Source: Burkholderia puraquae (GTDB taxonomy: Bacteria; Pseudomonadota; Gammaproteobacteria; Burkholderiales; Burkholderiaceae). Taken from it: a DNA stretch of 64,000 bases. Location: contig NZ_NBYX01000021.1 in NCBI RefSeq assembly GCF_002099195.1, forward strand, positions 1-64,000. Direction: 5' to 3'. The translations under genes and the position numbers were made by a program. Positions 25,673-34,636 of the stretch are shown here, piece after piece (positions within the stretch are counted from its first letter, which is position 1; each line of letters begins with the position of its first letter). The notes beneath the pieces are model-generated. The model was not told the DNA's origin. It made no database searches and worked only from the letters and a program-made list of their open reading frames with translations.

Positions 25673-26500
25673 TCAGCGCAGGAACACGTGCCGCGTGATC
25701 TTCGTGAGCGGATAGTGGACGCCCGGCTGGATCTTCGCGGGCAGGTCGAGCGGCTTGAGCAGCATCTTCACGCACATGTCGGCCGACAGGTTGCGCCGCA
25801 CGAGCGTGCTGATGCGCGCGGCTCGCTCGCGGTTGTACTGGCTGTCGCCGACGCGATCCGGGTAGCGGACCGCGAACACGTGGCGCAGCGCGATCTCGGA
25901 ATCCTCGTTCTTGATTTCCATCACGCGGCGCGCCAGCGCGCCGAGCACCGCAAGCCGGCCGTTGCCTTCGAGCTGGTTGTACTTCTTGAAGAACTTGAAG
26001 AAGTGCTTGTAGTGACGCACTTCGTCCGTGCGGATGTTGTCGGTGATTTCCTTCAGCACGGGCTCGTCCGAGCATTCGTTGATCGCGCGATAGAGCGTGG
26101 CCGTACCCGTCTCGACGACACAGCGCGCGACCATCTCGAGCGCGCGGGTCTTCTCGAACGCCTCGACCTTGCAGGTCTTCGAATATTCGGCGAAGAAATT
26201 CGCGAACGCGGTATCCCAGTCGAACTCCGGCCACACGTGCGCGATGTACGCCTTCAGCGCGCGCCCGTGCTGCAATTCTTCGTGCTCCCATGCATTGTTG
26301 AGCCATGCGGAGACTTCCGGATCGTCGTTGAAGAACTGGCTCAGATTGCTCGTATAGAGATCCGAACCGCTTTCGATGAACGACGACGCGCACAGCAGCA
26401 GCAACAGATCCTCGTTCGCGGCGGCACGCTGACGATCGATCCGGTTCAGGTCGATGTCCTCGATTCGCCACGGCATCACATGCGTCGTTTTGGTGTCCAT
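25673..26500 (-). CDS. Ferritin-like di-iron domain protein
   Basis: A 275-residue soluble helical protein of the ferritin-like superfamily. Two metal-binding ExxH-type sites are visible: AWEHEELQHGRAL in the first helix pair and IRTDEVRHYKHFFKFF in the second, with further Glu residues (FIESGSDL; VVETGTATLY) placed as in acyl-ACP-desaturase and ribonucleotide-reductase relatives. The start is MDTKTTHVMPWRIEDIDLNR. The reaction is unknown; the family contains oxidases and desaturase-like proteins. Its 5' side is a 327-bp intergenic region. Confidence 0.78.
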   Translation of the reverse strand: MDTKTTHVMPWRIEDIDLNRIDRQRAAANEDLLLLLCASSFIESGSDLYTSNLSQFFNDDPEVSAWLNNAWEHEELQHGRALKAYIAHVWPEFDWDTAFANFFAEYSKTCKVEAFEKTRALEMVARCVVETGTATLYRAINECSDEPVLKEITDNIRTDEVRHYKHFFKFFKKYNQLEGNGRLAVLGALARRVMEIKNEDSEIALRHVFAVRYPDRVGDSQYNRERAARISTLVRRNLSADMCVKMLLKPLDLPAKIQPGVHYPLTKITRHVFLR

Positions 26501-26827
26501 GGTGGTGCGCTCCCAGTCGTCGCGCGGGGGCCGGCCCATGCCTTCGGCACTGGCGCCAACCGCCCCGCAGGCGGCGTATTACTTGCGTTTATAGTGGATT
26601 GGTCCGGCCGAACCATGCTGGCATCTTAGCCGGACTTTGATGTTCGTGCTCCAGAGCACTGACCATACCCGACGAGCGCAGTTCCGCGGCGTCTGTTGCC
26701 GTTGGTTAGACGAGTCCTTCAAACCGCTTGCGCCCGCGCGGCGATACAGGCCGCGGAAAACGAAACGGGCGGCCATTCGGCCGCCCGTGAAGCGCAGGAA
26801 ATGCCGGCGAAAGCCAGCGGCAATCGG
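26501..26827. other. Intergenic region between ferritin-like gene and ggt terminator
   Basis: 327 bp. Apart from the terminator hairpin of the ggt gene at 26755-26788 and an AT-rich patch near 26580-26645 that may contain the promoter of the ferritin-like gene, I see nothing that can be named. Confidence 0.45.
26755..26788 (-). terminator. Rho-independent terminator downstream of ggt
   Basis: On the minus strand ACGGGCGGCC-GAAT-GGCCGCCCGT is a perfect 10-bp stem followed by TTCGTTTTCC, 40 bp past the ggt stop codon. Confidence 0.8.
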
Positions 26828-28468
26828 TCAGAAACCGGCCGCCAGACCGTCGCGCCGGCTGTCGCTCGCGGCCACGTAGCCGCGCTCGCGATCGTCGCGA
26901 TCGAGACGCCAGATGAACTGCCCCGAGCCGAAATCCATGTAAGGATCGTCGATCGACTTGATCGTATGGCCGCGTGCGGCCAGCGCATCGACGGTCGCGC
27001 GATTCATCGTTACCTCGACGTCGAGCGTGAAGTCGCGGTTGACCTTCCAGCGCGGCGCATCGCAAGCAGCCTGCGGTTGCTGGCCATAGCCGAGCATCCG
27101 CACGACGGTCTGCAGGTGCCCCTGCGGCTGCATGTCGCCGCCCATCACGCCGAAGCTCATCACGGCCTCGGTTCGGCCGCCGACCTCCTCGGTGACGAAC
27201 GCCGGGATGATCGTGTGGAACGGCCGCTTGCCGCCCGCGACGACGTTCGGCGAAGCCGGGTCCATCGAGAAGCCGTGCCCGCGGTTCTGCAGCGCAATGC
27301 CGGTGCCGGGCACGACGAGCCCCGAGCCGAAGCCCATGTAGTTCGACTGGATGAAGCTCACCATCATCCCGCGCTCGTCGGCCGCCGACAGGTAGATCGT
27401 GCCGCCCGAATGCGGCCGGCCGGCGCCGAAGTGCGTCGCGCGCGCGGGATCGATCAGCTTCGCGCGTTCGGCGAGATACGCGTCGTCGAGCATCTGTTCG
27501 GGCGTGACCACCATCGCGCGCGGATCGGCGACGTAACGATAGACATCGGCGAACGCAAGCTTCATCGCCTCGATCTGCAGATGCTGCGAGTCGACCGAAT
27601 CGACTGGCCATCCGGTCACGCCAGCATGTTCGGCGATCCCGAGCGCGATCAGCGCGGCAATGCCCTGCCCGTTCGGCGGAATCTCGTGGATCGTATGACG
27701 GCCGAAGCGCTTGCCGATCGGCTCGACCCATTCCGGCCGGTACGCGCGCAAGTCGGCTGCGGTCAGCGCGCCGCCGCCTTCGCGCGAGAACGCGGCGATG
27801 CGCTCGGCGAGCGCACCCTCGTAGAACGCGCGGGCGCCCCCCTTCGCGAGCGTGCGCAGCGTCTGCGCATGACCGGGCAGGCACACGCGCTCGCCGACGA
27901 GCGGCGCACGGCCGCGCGGCATGAAGGTTTCGGCGAAGCCCGGCAGCCCCTGCAGCTCGGGTACGGCGGCCGCCCACTTGTGCGCGACGATCGGCGGTAC
28001 CGCATAGCCGCGCTCCGCGATCTCGATCGCCGGTTCGAGCAGGTCCGCGAACGGCAGCGAACCGAACTTCGCATGCAGCGCTTCCCAGCCCGCGATCACA
28101 CCCGGCACGGTGACGGTGTCCCAGCCGCGCACCGGCTTGTTCGCGATGCCGTTCGCGGCCTCGCCGTGGCGCTTGCGGAAATAGTCGACGTTCCATGCGG
28201 CCGGCGCGACACCCGACGCATTCAGCCCGGACAGCCGCTCGCCGTCCCACACGAGCGCGAACGCGTCACCGCCGAGCCCGCACGACACGGGCTCGACGAC
28301 CGTGATCGCGGCCGCGGCCGCCAGCGCCGCGTCGACCGCGTTGCCGCCCTTCCACAGCATTCGCAGCCCGGCCTGCGCGGCGAGCGGATGCGACGTCGAC
28401 ACGACGTTGCGCGCGAACACCGGAATGCGGGTCGTCGGATACGGGTTGTGCCAGTTGAAGCCAGTCAT
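26828..28468 (-). CDS. ggt: Gamma-glutamyltransferase family protein
   Basis: A 546-residue Ntn-hydrolase that should self-cleave into two subunits before the catalytic Thr357 in HSGGTIYLSAAD. Other family signatures are GGNAVDAALAAAAAITVVEP near the N-terminus, the substrate-contacting SCGLGGDAF, and GGDMQPQGHLQTVVRML toward the C-terminus. There is no signal peptide, so a cytoplasmic glutathione or gamma-glutamyl-compound hydrolase is likelier than the periplasmic E. coli type. I start at MTGFNWHNPYPTTRIPVFAR; the open frame runs to 28570 without family similarity. It is divergent from glpR. Confidence 0.92.
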   Translation of the reverse strand: MTGFNWHNPYPTTRIPVFARNVVSTSHPLAAQAGLRMLWKGGNAVDAALAAAAAITVVEPVSCGLGGDAFALVWDGERLSGLNASGVAPAAWNVDYFRKRHGEAANGIANKPVRGWDTVTVPGVIAGWEALHAKFGSLPFADLLEPAIEIAERGYAVPPIVAHKWAAAVPELQGLPGFAETFMPRGRAPLVGERVCLPGHAQTLRTLAKGGARAFYEGALAERIAAFSREGGGALTAADLRAYRPEWVEPIGKRFGRHTIHEIPPNGQGIAALIALGIAEHAGVTGWPVDSVDSQHLQIEAMKLAFADVYRYVADPRAMVVTPEQMLDDAYLAERAKLIDPARATHFGAGRPHSGGTIYLSAADERGMMVSFIQSNYMGFGSGLVVPGTGIALQNRGHGFSMDPASPNVVAGGKRPFHTIIPAFVTEEVGGRTEAVMSFGVMGGDMQPQGHLQTVVRMLGYGQQPQAACDAPRWKVNRDFTLDVEVTMNRATVDALAARGHTIKSIDDPYMDFGSGQFIWRLDRDDRERGYVAASDSRRDGLAAGF

Positions 28469-28564
28469 CGGTTCCACCTCGTCGAAAGCTGAATGAACGC
28501 GCCGGACGCGCACCCGCGTGCGCGGGCAATCCGCCATTGCAGCGCGATCCGCGCAATCGCACAA

Positions 28565-28583
28565 ATTCATTTGTCACATGAAT
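28565..28583. promoter_or_regulatory. Inverted repeat between divergent ggt and glpR
   Basis: ATTCAT-TTGTCAC-ATGAAT is a perfect 6-bp inverted repeat with 7-bp spacer, about 100 bp from either start codon in an AT-rich patch. It may be an operator, but no matching copy is seen elsewhere. Confidence 0.35.
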
Positions 28584-28690
28584 CAATGCAATTTCCGCAT
28601 GAATGGCAGGCGACCATGCAGCTCAGGCCGGCCCAACGCCGTTGCCGCCCTTACAATACCTGCTCCGTCTCACGACACGACCATCGAGCC

Positions 28691-29470
28691 ATGACCCGAG
28701 ATCCCCGCCTCACCCTCAACGCGCGCCAGCAGGAACTGCTCGAATGGGTGCAGCGCGACGGCTTCGTGACCGTCGACGATCTCGCCGCGCATTTCGCGGT
28801 GACGCCGCAGACGATCCGCCGCGACGTGAACTGGCTCGCCGACCTGAACCTGCTGCGCCGCTACCACGGCGGCGCGAGCCTGCCGACCAGTTCGGAGAAC
28901 GTGTCGTACACGGCGCGCCAGCGGATGTTCCATGACGAGAAGCGGCGCATCGCGGCGCTGGCGGCGTCGCACATTCCCGACCAGGCCTCGCTGTTCATCA
29001 ACCTCGGCACGACCACCGAGGAAGTCGCACGCGCGCTGAACCGCCACCACGGGCTGCACGTGATCACGAACAACCTGAATGTCGCGTCGATGATGAGCGG
29101 CTACCCCGACTGCGAGGTGCTGATCACGGGCGGCATCGTGCGGCCGTGGGACAAGGGGATCGTCGGCGAACTCGCGATCGACTTCATCCGCCAGTTCAAG
29201 GTCGACTACGCGATCATCGGTACGTCGGCGATCGAGGCCGACGGCACGCTGCGCGACTTCGACACGCGCGAGGTGCGCGTGGCCGAGGCGATCATGCAGC
29301 ATGCGCGCACGGTCTACCTCGTGGCCGACCATTCGAAGGTCGGCCGCCCCGCGCTGGTGCGCCAGGGCCACCTGAGCCAGGTGCACGCGCTCTTCACCGA
29401 CAAACCGCTGCCGCCCGAGATGGCCGACACCGTGGCGGCCGCCGGCACCCAGGTGTACGTCGCCGAGTGA
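28691..29470 (+). CDS. glpR: Glycerol-3-phosphate regulon repressor (DeoR family)
   Basis: A 259-residue DeoR-family repressor. The N-terminal helix-turn-helix (ARQQELLEWVQRDGFVTVDD, FAVTPQTIRRDVNWLADLNLLRRYHGGA) matches the DeoR signature, and the sugar-phosphate-sensing domain contains INLGTTTEEVARAL, ITNNLNVASMM and DHSKVGRPALVR. Close resemblance to GlpR and the presence of glpD-glpK-glpF 1.1 kb downstream support its role as the glycerol-3-phosphate-responsive repressor. It is separated from glpD by a tiny gene and an oppositely oriented lipoprotein gene. Confidence 0.92.
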   Translation: MTRDPRLTLNARQQELLEWVQRDGFVTVDDLAAHFAVTPQTIRRDVNWLADLNLLRRYHGGASLPTSSENVSYTARQRMFHDEKRRIAALAASHIPDQASLFINLGTTTEEVARALNRHHGLHVITNNLNVASMMSGYPDCEVLITGGIVRPWDKGIVGELAIDFIRQFKVDYAIIGTSAIEADGTLRDFDTREVRVAEAIMQHARTVYLVADHSKVGRPALVRQGHLSQVHALFTDKPLPPEMADTVAAAGTQVYVAE

Positions 29471-29775
29471 CGGCTCCGATGCTGCACCGCACCTGAAACT
29501 TCAAGTGAAATCAAGAAGTTGGCGTCACGAGCAAACCGCTTGCGCGCGGCCCGGCTGTCAAACGGAAAATTAACGGGGCACGATTTGTCGTTGCCGGCGT
29601 GCTCGACTAGACTCCAGTTCCCCGGCCCGTTCTACCGTTGCGCCTGTGCCAGGGCGCGGACGAATGGCATGGCCGGCGAATGCAGCTTTTCCCCCCAAGC
29701 CATACCCCGATATGGGTATCGCGCGTCGGCTTTCGCGCCGGCCGCGCGGGCTGACTGGTCGCCATGGAGAGAACG
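29471..29775. other. Intergenic region upstream of the 65-residue protein gene
   Basis: 305 bp of lower GC content than average, with no recognisable gene. A GGAGAG ribosome-binding site at its right end serves the small downstream gene. A regulatory RNA cannot be excluded, but I see no promoter-terminator pair. Confidence 0.4.
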
Positions 29776-29973
29776 ATGCTGAGTCCGCATGAATTCGCCA
29801 CGCTATTGCTTGTGAAGGACGCTCCCGATCAAACCAACATGGATCGGGACGAAATCGATGCACTACTCGAACAGCAGCTCGTCCGTCTGGAAGGACTCGG
29901 ATCGGGGCGCAAATACTGCGTGACCGAAACCGGCGACGCCGCGCTGCGATCCATCAAATACCGCTATTCGTAA
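29776..29973 (+). CDS. Small hypothetical protein (65 residues)
   Basis: MLSPHEFATLLLVKDAPDQ starts a 65-residue acidic-to-neutral protein with a helix-turn-helix-like pattern (DRDEIDALLEQQLVRLEGL) and a closing beta pair (GRKYCVTETGDAALRSI), reminiscent of a mini winged helix. A clear GGAGAGAACG ribosome-binding site precedes the ATG, and a strong hairpin follows the stop, so it looks like a complete single-gene unit. Function unknown. It sits between glpR and glpD but need not belong to the glycerol regulon. Confidence 0.7.
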   Translation: MLSPHEFATLLLVKDAPDQTNMDRDEIDALLEQQLVRLEGLGSGRKYCVTETGDAALRSIKYRYS

Positions 29974-29993
29974 GACCACACCGTTCCTGACCT

Positions 29994-30026
29994 GACCGCG
30001 CGGCCCGGATTCCGGGCCGCGCGGTC
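29994..30026. terminator. Long GC-rich terminator-like hairpin
   Basis: GACCGCGCGGCCCGG-ATT-CCGGGCCGCGCGGTC is a perfect 15-bp stem, placed between the convergent small gene and the lipoprotein gene. The following T-tract is weak (GTTCCCGCTTCC), so termination is likely but not certain. Confidence 0.65.
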
Positions 30027-30062
30027 GTTCCCGCTTCCCCCGCCAGCCCGCTGCAGCCCGCT

Positions 30063-30431
30063 TCAGCCGCCGCGCAGCGTGGGATCGACTGCCGCCCGCC
30101 AGCTGATGGCCTGCGCGCGCGCACCGTTGAAATACGCGATCCAGCCGGCACGCGCCGCCGCGTCGGGCGTCGCATAGCGCGTCGAAAGTTCGTTTACGAA
30201 CGCACAATAGTTCGCTTCGGTCAGCCCGCGATACCGTTTCGCCACGTACGCGTCGTACAGCGTCGAGTAGACCGGCTGCGCGTCCGCGCCCCAGTCCCGC
30301 GCCGTGCCGCCGCACGCCGTCTGCAGGTCGACGAACGACGGCGTGCGCCAGTTGCCGGCGAGCGGCGGCATGCCGGCACTGCACCCCGCCAGAAGGACGG
30401 CGCATACGCCGGCCCACATCCCAATACGCAT
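30063..30431 (-). CDS. Small putative lipoprotein
   Basis: A 122-residue protein with a lipoprotein signal: MRIGMWAGVCAVLLAGC, lipobox LLAGC. The mature part (WRTPSFVDLQTACGGTARDW...YRGLTEANYCAFVNEL) has two further cysteines and no recognised domain. Probably anchored in the envelope; function unknown. It is divergent from glpD, sharing a 162-bp intergenic region with the probable GlpR operator, so co-control is conceivable. Confidence 0.75.
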   Translation of the reverse strand: MRIGMWAGVCAVLLAGCSAGMPPLAGNWRTPSFVDLQTACGGTARDWGADAQPVYSTLYDAYVAKRYRGLTEANYCAFVNELSTRYATPDAAARAGWIAYFNGARAQAISWRAAVDPTLRGG

Positions 30432-30534
30432 GATTCACCTCGCGAAACGGTCGATTCCGCCAGTATCGTCCGGGATCGTGCCGCGCGCTACTGGCCCCGC
30501 TTTTTCGAACTTTACTTTTTCGATTTCGTTCGTT

Positions 30535-30554
30535 AAATTTCGAATTCGAACATT
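30535..30554. promoter_or_regulatory. Probable GlpR operator upstream of glpD
   Basis: The 20-bp AAATTTCGAATTCGAACATT contains the perfect palindrome TTCGAATTCGAA (30539-30550) and resembles the E. coli GlpR consensus half site TTCG...CGAACAT. It lies 40-60 bp before the glpD start. Further TTTTTCGA repeats at 30501-30530 may be weaker sites. Match to the consensus is from memory of the E. coli site. Confidence 0.65.
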
Positions 30555-30593
30555 TCCTGTTCACCCATTTCCCTCAGACGATAAGGACAGCAG

Positions 30594-32117
30594 GTGACCC
30601 AACCGAATCGCTACGATCTGCTCGTCGTCGGCGGCGGCATCAACGGCGCGGGCATCGCGCGCGATGCGGCCGGCCGCGGCCTGTCGGTCATGCTCTGCGA
30701 GCAGGACGATCTCGCGTCGCACACGTCGTCGTCCAGCACGAAGCTGATTCACGGCGGCCTGCGCTACCTGGAGTACAACGAGTTCGGACTCGTGCGCAAG
30801 GCGCTGCAGGAGCGCGAGACGCTGCTGCGCGCGGCGCCGCACATCATGTGGCCGCTGCGCTTCGTGATGCCGCACATGCCGAACCTGCGTCCGGCCTGGC
30901 TGATCCGCATCGGCCTGTTCCTTTACGATCACCTCGCGAAACGCGAACTGCTGCCCGGCTCGCGCGGCATCGACATGCGCCGCCATGCGGCCGGCGCGCC
31001 GCTGATCGATTCGATCAAGCGCGGCTTCGTCTATTCGGACGGCTGGGTCGACGACGCGCGCCTCGTCGTGCTGAACGCGATGGATGCGAAGGAGCGCGGC
31101 GCCGAGATCCTGACGCGCACGAAGCTGGTCTCCGCCGAACGCCGCGGCGACGAATGGGAAGCGCGTCTGCAGCACGCCGACGGTTCGATCCGCGTCGTGC
31201 ATGCGCGCGCGATCGCGAACGCGGCCGGCCCGTGGGTCGGCGAAGTGCTGCACGGCGCGCTCGGCCGCGGCGCGCATCACAGCGTGCGGCTCGTGAAGGG
31301 CAGCCACATCATCACGCGCCGCCTGTTCGATCACGACCACGCGTACATCTTCCAGAACCCGGACAAGCGGATCATCTTCGCGATTCCGTACGAACACGAT
31401 TTCACGCTGGTCGGCACGACCGACGTCGAATATACGAACGATCCCGCGAAGGTCGCGATCGATCGCGACGAGACGCAGTACCTGTGCGACTCGATCAACC
31501 GCTACTTCAAGCGCAAGATCTCGCCGGCCGACGTGCACTGGACCTACTCGGGCGTGCGCCCGCTGCTGGAAGACGAGAACGCCACGAACGCGTCGGCCGT
31601 CACGCGCGATTACCGCCTCGAGCTGGACGACGGCGCGGGCGCCCCGCTGCTGTCGGTGTTCGGCGGCAAGATCACGACGTTCCGCAAGCTCGCGGAAGAA
31701 GCCGGCGACATGCTGTGCCGGGCGCTCGGCCGCGACGCGAAGACCTGGACGGCCGGCGTCGCGCTGCCGGGCGGCGACATCGCCGATGCGAAGTTCGACC
31801 CGTTCGCCGCGCAGTTCGCGAAGCGTCATCCATGGCTGCCGGCTGCACTCGCCCGCCGCTATGCGCGCGCATACGGCACGCGTGCGGAGCGCGTGATCGA
31901 CGGTGCGAAGTCGCTCGCCGATCTCGGCACCGAAATCGCACCGGGCATCCACGACGCCGAACTCCGCTACCTGCGCGACGCCGAATGGGCAACCTGCGCG
32001 CAGGACGTGCTGTGGCGCCGCTCGAAGCTCGGCCTGCACGTGGCTCCTGGCACGCTCGATGCGGTGACCGCCGCGGTCGACGCGTGGTTCGCTGCCGCGC
32101 ACGCGCCGCACGCCTGA
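30594..32117 (+). CDS. glpD: Aerobic glycerol-3-phosphate dehydrogenase
   Basis: A 507-residue membrane-associated flavoprotein that oxidises sn-glycerol-3-phosphate to dihydroxyacetone phosphate and passes electrons to ubiquinone. The N-terminal FAD-binding motif DLLVVGGGINGAGIARDAAG, SSSTKLIHGGLRYLE, and the GTTDVEY and LLSVFGGKITTFRKLAEE motifs are all present. The start is GTG, preceded by AAGGACAGCAG. It is first in a glpD-glpK-glpF series, with gaps of 105 and 81 bp, all reading the same way. Confidence 0.96.
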   Translation: MTQPNRYDLLVVGGGINGAGIARDAAGRGLSVMLCEQDDLASHTSSSSTKLIHGGLRYLEYNEFGLVRKALQERETLLRAAPHIMWPLRFVMPHMPNLRPAWLIRIGLFLYDHLAKRELLPGSRGIDMRRHAAGAPLIDSIKRGFVYSDGWVDDARLVVLNAMDAKERGAEILTRTKLVSAERRGDEWEARLQHADGSIRVVHARAIANAAGPWVGEVLHGALGRGAHHSVRLVKGSHIITRRLFDHDHAYIFQNPDKRIIFAIPYEHDFTLVGTTDVEYTNDPAKVAIDRDETQYLCDSINRYFKRKISPADVHWTYSGVRPLLEDENATNASAVTRDYRLELDDGAGAPLLSVFGGKITTFRKLAEEAGDMLCRALGRDAKTWTAGVALPGGDIADAKFDPFAAQFAKRHPWLPAALARRYARAYGTRAERVIDGAKSLADLGTEIAPGIHDAELRYLRDAEWATCAQDVLWRRSKLGLHVAPGTLDAVTAAVDAWFAAAHAPHA

Positions 32118-32222
32118 TCCGGATGCAGTTGCAGTTGCCGTACCGACGTTGATTCACCGACGCGCCGCCCGCATGCGGCGCGCATCACAACTAAGCCAAA
32201 TCCACGGATGGAGATGAGAGAC

Positions 32223-33725
32223 ATGCAGGATCAGTACATCCTCGCGCTTGACCAGGGCACCACGAGTTCCCGCGCGATGCTGTTCGATCGCCAGGGCAAT
32301 ATCGTATCGATCGCCCAGAAGGAATTCGAGCAGATCTACCCGCAACCCGGCTGGGTCGAGCACGACCCGCAGGAAATCTGGTCGACGCAAGCCGGCGTCG
32401 CCGCCGAAGCCGTCACGCGCACGGGCCTGAACGGCACGTCGATCGCCGCGATCGGCATCACCAACCAGCGCGAAACGACCATCGTCTGGGATCGCGAGAC
32501 GGGCCAGCCCGTCTACAACGCGATCGTCTGGCAGGATCGCCGCACGGCCGACTTCTGCGACTCGCTGAAAGCGCAGGGCCTCGAAGCGAAGGTGCGCGCG
32601 AAGACCGGCCTGCCGATCGATTCGTACTTCTCGGGGACCAAGATCCGCTGGATCCTCGACAACGTGCCGGGCGCACGCGAGAAGGCCAGGCAGGGCAAGC
32701 TCGCGTTCGGCACCGTCGACAGCTGGCTCGTGTGGAACTTCACGAAGCACGAACTGCACGTGACCGACGTGACGAACGCATCGCGCACGATGCTGTTCAA
32801 CATCCACACGCGCGAATGGGACAACGAGCTGCTCGAACTGCTCGACATCCCGCGCAGCATGCTGCCGGAAGTGAAGGCCTCGTCGGAAATCTACGGCCAC
32901 ACGAAGACCACTGTGTTCGCGTCGAAGATCCCGCTCGCGGGCATCGCCGGCGACCAGCAGGCGGCGCTGTTCGGCCAGATGTGCACGACCTCGGGCATGG
33001 TGAAGAACACCTACGGCACCGGCTGCTTCCTGATGATGAACACCGGCGACAAGCCGATCGAGTCGAAGAACAACCTCGTCACGACGATCGCCTGGCAGAT
33101 CGGCGACAACGTGCAGTACGCGCTGGAAGGCAGCATCTTCATCGCGGGCGCGGTGGTGCAGTGGCTGCGCGACGGCGTCGGCATCATCAAGTCGGCCGCT
33201 GAAATCGAAGCGCTCGCCGCGAGCGTGCCGCACACCGACGGCGTCTACCTGGTGCCCGCGTTCGCCGGCCTCGGCGCACCGCACTGGAATGCGCGGGCGC
33301 GCGGCTCGGTGTTCGGCGTCACGCGCGGCACGACCTCCGCGCACCTCGCACGCGCGGCGCTCGATTCGATCGCGTACCAGTCGCTCGACGTGCTGGCCGC
33401 GATGGAAGCCGATTCGGGCATCAGCATCGGCGAGCTGCGCGTCGACGGCGGCGCGAGCGCGAACGACCTGCTGATGCAGTTCCAGGCAGACCTGCTCGGC
33501 GTCGACGCGGTACGTCCGCAGATCACCGAGACGACCGCGCTCGGCGCGGCCTACCTCGCGGGCCTCGCGATCGGCTACTGGAAGAACCTCGACGAAGTGC
33601 GCGACCAGTGGCAGCTCGATCGCCGCTTCTCGCCGTCGATGCCGAAGGAGCAGGTCGAACGCTGCATGTCGGGCTGGCAGCGTGCCGTGCGTGCCGCGAA
33701 GGCATGGGCCGACGACGCCCAGTAA
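32223..33725 (+). CDS. glpK: Glycerol kinase
   Basis: FGGY-family kinase, 500 residues, making sn-glycerol-3-phosphate from glycerol and ATP in the cytoplasm. Family signatures include YILALDQGTTSSRAMLFD, the substrate loop TNQRETTIVWDR, the active-site region AGDQQAALFGQ, and DGGASANDLLMQFQADLLG. I begin at MQDQYILALD; a Met five codons upstream is possible but has a poorer ribosome-binding site (GATGGAGATGAGAGAC lies before the chosen ATG). It lies between glpD and glpF. Confidence 0.97.
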   Translation: MQDQYILALDQGTTSSRAMLFDRQGNIVSIAQKEFEQIYPQPGWVEHDPQEIWSTQAGVAAEAVTRTGLNGTSIAAIGITNQRETTIVWDRETGQPVYNAIVWQDRRTADFCDSLKAQGLEAKVRAKTGLPIDSYFSGTKIRWILDNVPGAREKARQGKLAFGTVDSWLVWNFTKHELHVTDVTNASRTMLFNIHTREWDNELLELLDIPRSMLPEVKASSEIYGHTKTTVFASKIPLAGIAGDQQAALFGQMCTTSGMVKNTYGTGCFLMMNTGDKPIESKNNLVTTIAWQIGDNVQYALEGSIFIAGAVVQWLRDGVGIIKSAAEIEALAASVPHTDGVYLVPAFAGLGAPHWNARARGSVFGVTRGTTSAHLARAALDSIAYQSLDVLAAMEADSGISIGELRVDGGASANDLLMQFQADLLGVDAVRPQITETTALGAAYLAGLAIGYWKNLDEVRDQWQLDRRFSPSMPKEQVERCMSGWQRAVRAAKAWADDAQ

Positions 33726-33806
33726 TCTTCAGACATCCAGACGAAATACAACAACACCGGCGGACCGCGCAACGCGCGAGTCCGCCGTGACTTACGAGAG
33801 ACAACC

Positions 33807-34523
33807 ATGTCACCTTATATTGCAGAGTTCATCGGCACAGCGATCCTCGTGCTGCTCGGCAACGGCGCGGTCGCAAACGTGCTGCTTGCAAAGACCAAGG
33901 GCAAAGGCGCGGACCTGATCGTGATCGTGATGGGCTGGGCGATGGCCGTATTCGTCGCCGTCTACGTGACCGCATCGTTCAGCGGCGCGCACCTGAACCC
34001 GATCGTCACCATCAGTCTCGCGCTCGCGGGCAAGTTCGCGTGGTCGAAAGTCGGCGGCTATGTCCTCGCGCAGATGCTCGGCGGGATGGCGGGCGCGCTG
34101 CTCGTGTGGCTCGCCTATCGCCAGCACTTCGCGAAGGAAGCCGATGCGGACCTGAAGCTCGCGGTGTTCTGCACGGCGCCCGCGATCCGCAGCGTCACGC
34201 ACAACGTGCTGACCGAAGCGATCTGCACATTCGTGCTGATCCTCGGCGTGCTGTACCTCGCGTCGCCGCAGGTCGGCCTCGGCGCCCTCGACGCGCTGCC
34301 CGTCGGCCTGCTCGTGCTCGGCATCGGCATCTCGCTCGGCGGCCCGACCGGCTATGCGATGAGCCCCGCACGCGACCTGTCGCCGCGCATCATGCACGCG
34401 CTGCTGCCGATCCCCGGCAAGCGCGACAGCGACTGGCGCTATGCGTGGGTGCCCGTCGTCGGCCCGCTGCTGGGCGGCGCCGCGGCGGCCGGCCTGTACC
34501 TGCACCTGCACACGACGATCTGA
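33807..34523 (+). CDS. glpF: Glycerol uptake facilitator (aquaglyceroporin) with altered NPA motifs
   Basis: A 238-residue MIP-family channel with six membrane spans and two half-helices. The first pore motif reads N64-P65-I66 (GAHLNPIVT) and the second S186-P187-A188-R189-D190 (YAMSPARD) in place of the usual NPA and NPARD. The selectivity-filter Arg is kept. The C-terminal PIPGKRDSDWRYAWVPVVGP and overall plan match B. subtilis-type GlpF. It is the last gene of the glp series, so glycerol is the expected substrate, although the two changed Asn/Ala positions could alter conductance. Confidence 0.92.
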   Translation: MSPYIAEFIGTAILVLLGNGAVANVLLAKTKGKGADLIVIVMGWAMAVFVAVYVTASFSGAHLNPIVTISLALAGKFAWSKVGGYVLAQMLGGMAGALLVWLAYRQHFAKEADADLKLAVFCTAPAIRSVTHNVLTEAICTFVLILGVLYLASPQVGLGALDALPVGLLVLGIGISLGGPTGYAMSPARDLSPRIMHALLPIPGKRDSDWRYAWVPVVGPLLGGAAAAGLYLHLHTTI

Positions 34524-34539
34524 TCGCCGTCTGACCGAA

Positions 34540-34564
34540 GCGCGCGGCTTCCACCGCCGCGCGC
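34540..34564 (+). terminator. Hairpin after glpF
   Basis: GCGCGCGGC-TTCCACC-GCCGCGCGC, a perfect 9-bp stem 17 bp after the glpF stop, followed by only a few T residues. It may end the glp transcript. Confidence 0.5.
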
Positions 34565-34636
34565 TTCACTCGCCTTCCTTCGCTCCCCCGCTGCTTCGTT
34601 TCCGCAACCGGCCGCCAGCGGCCGAGACCCGCGACT

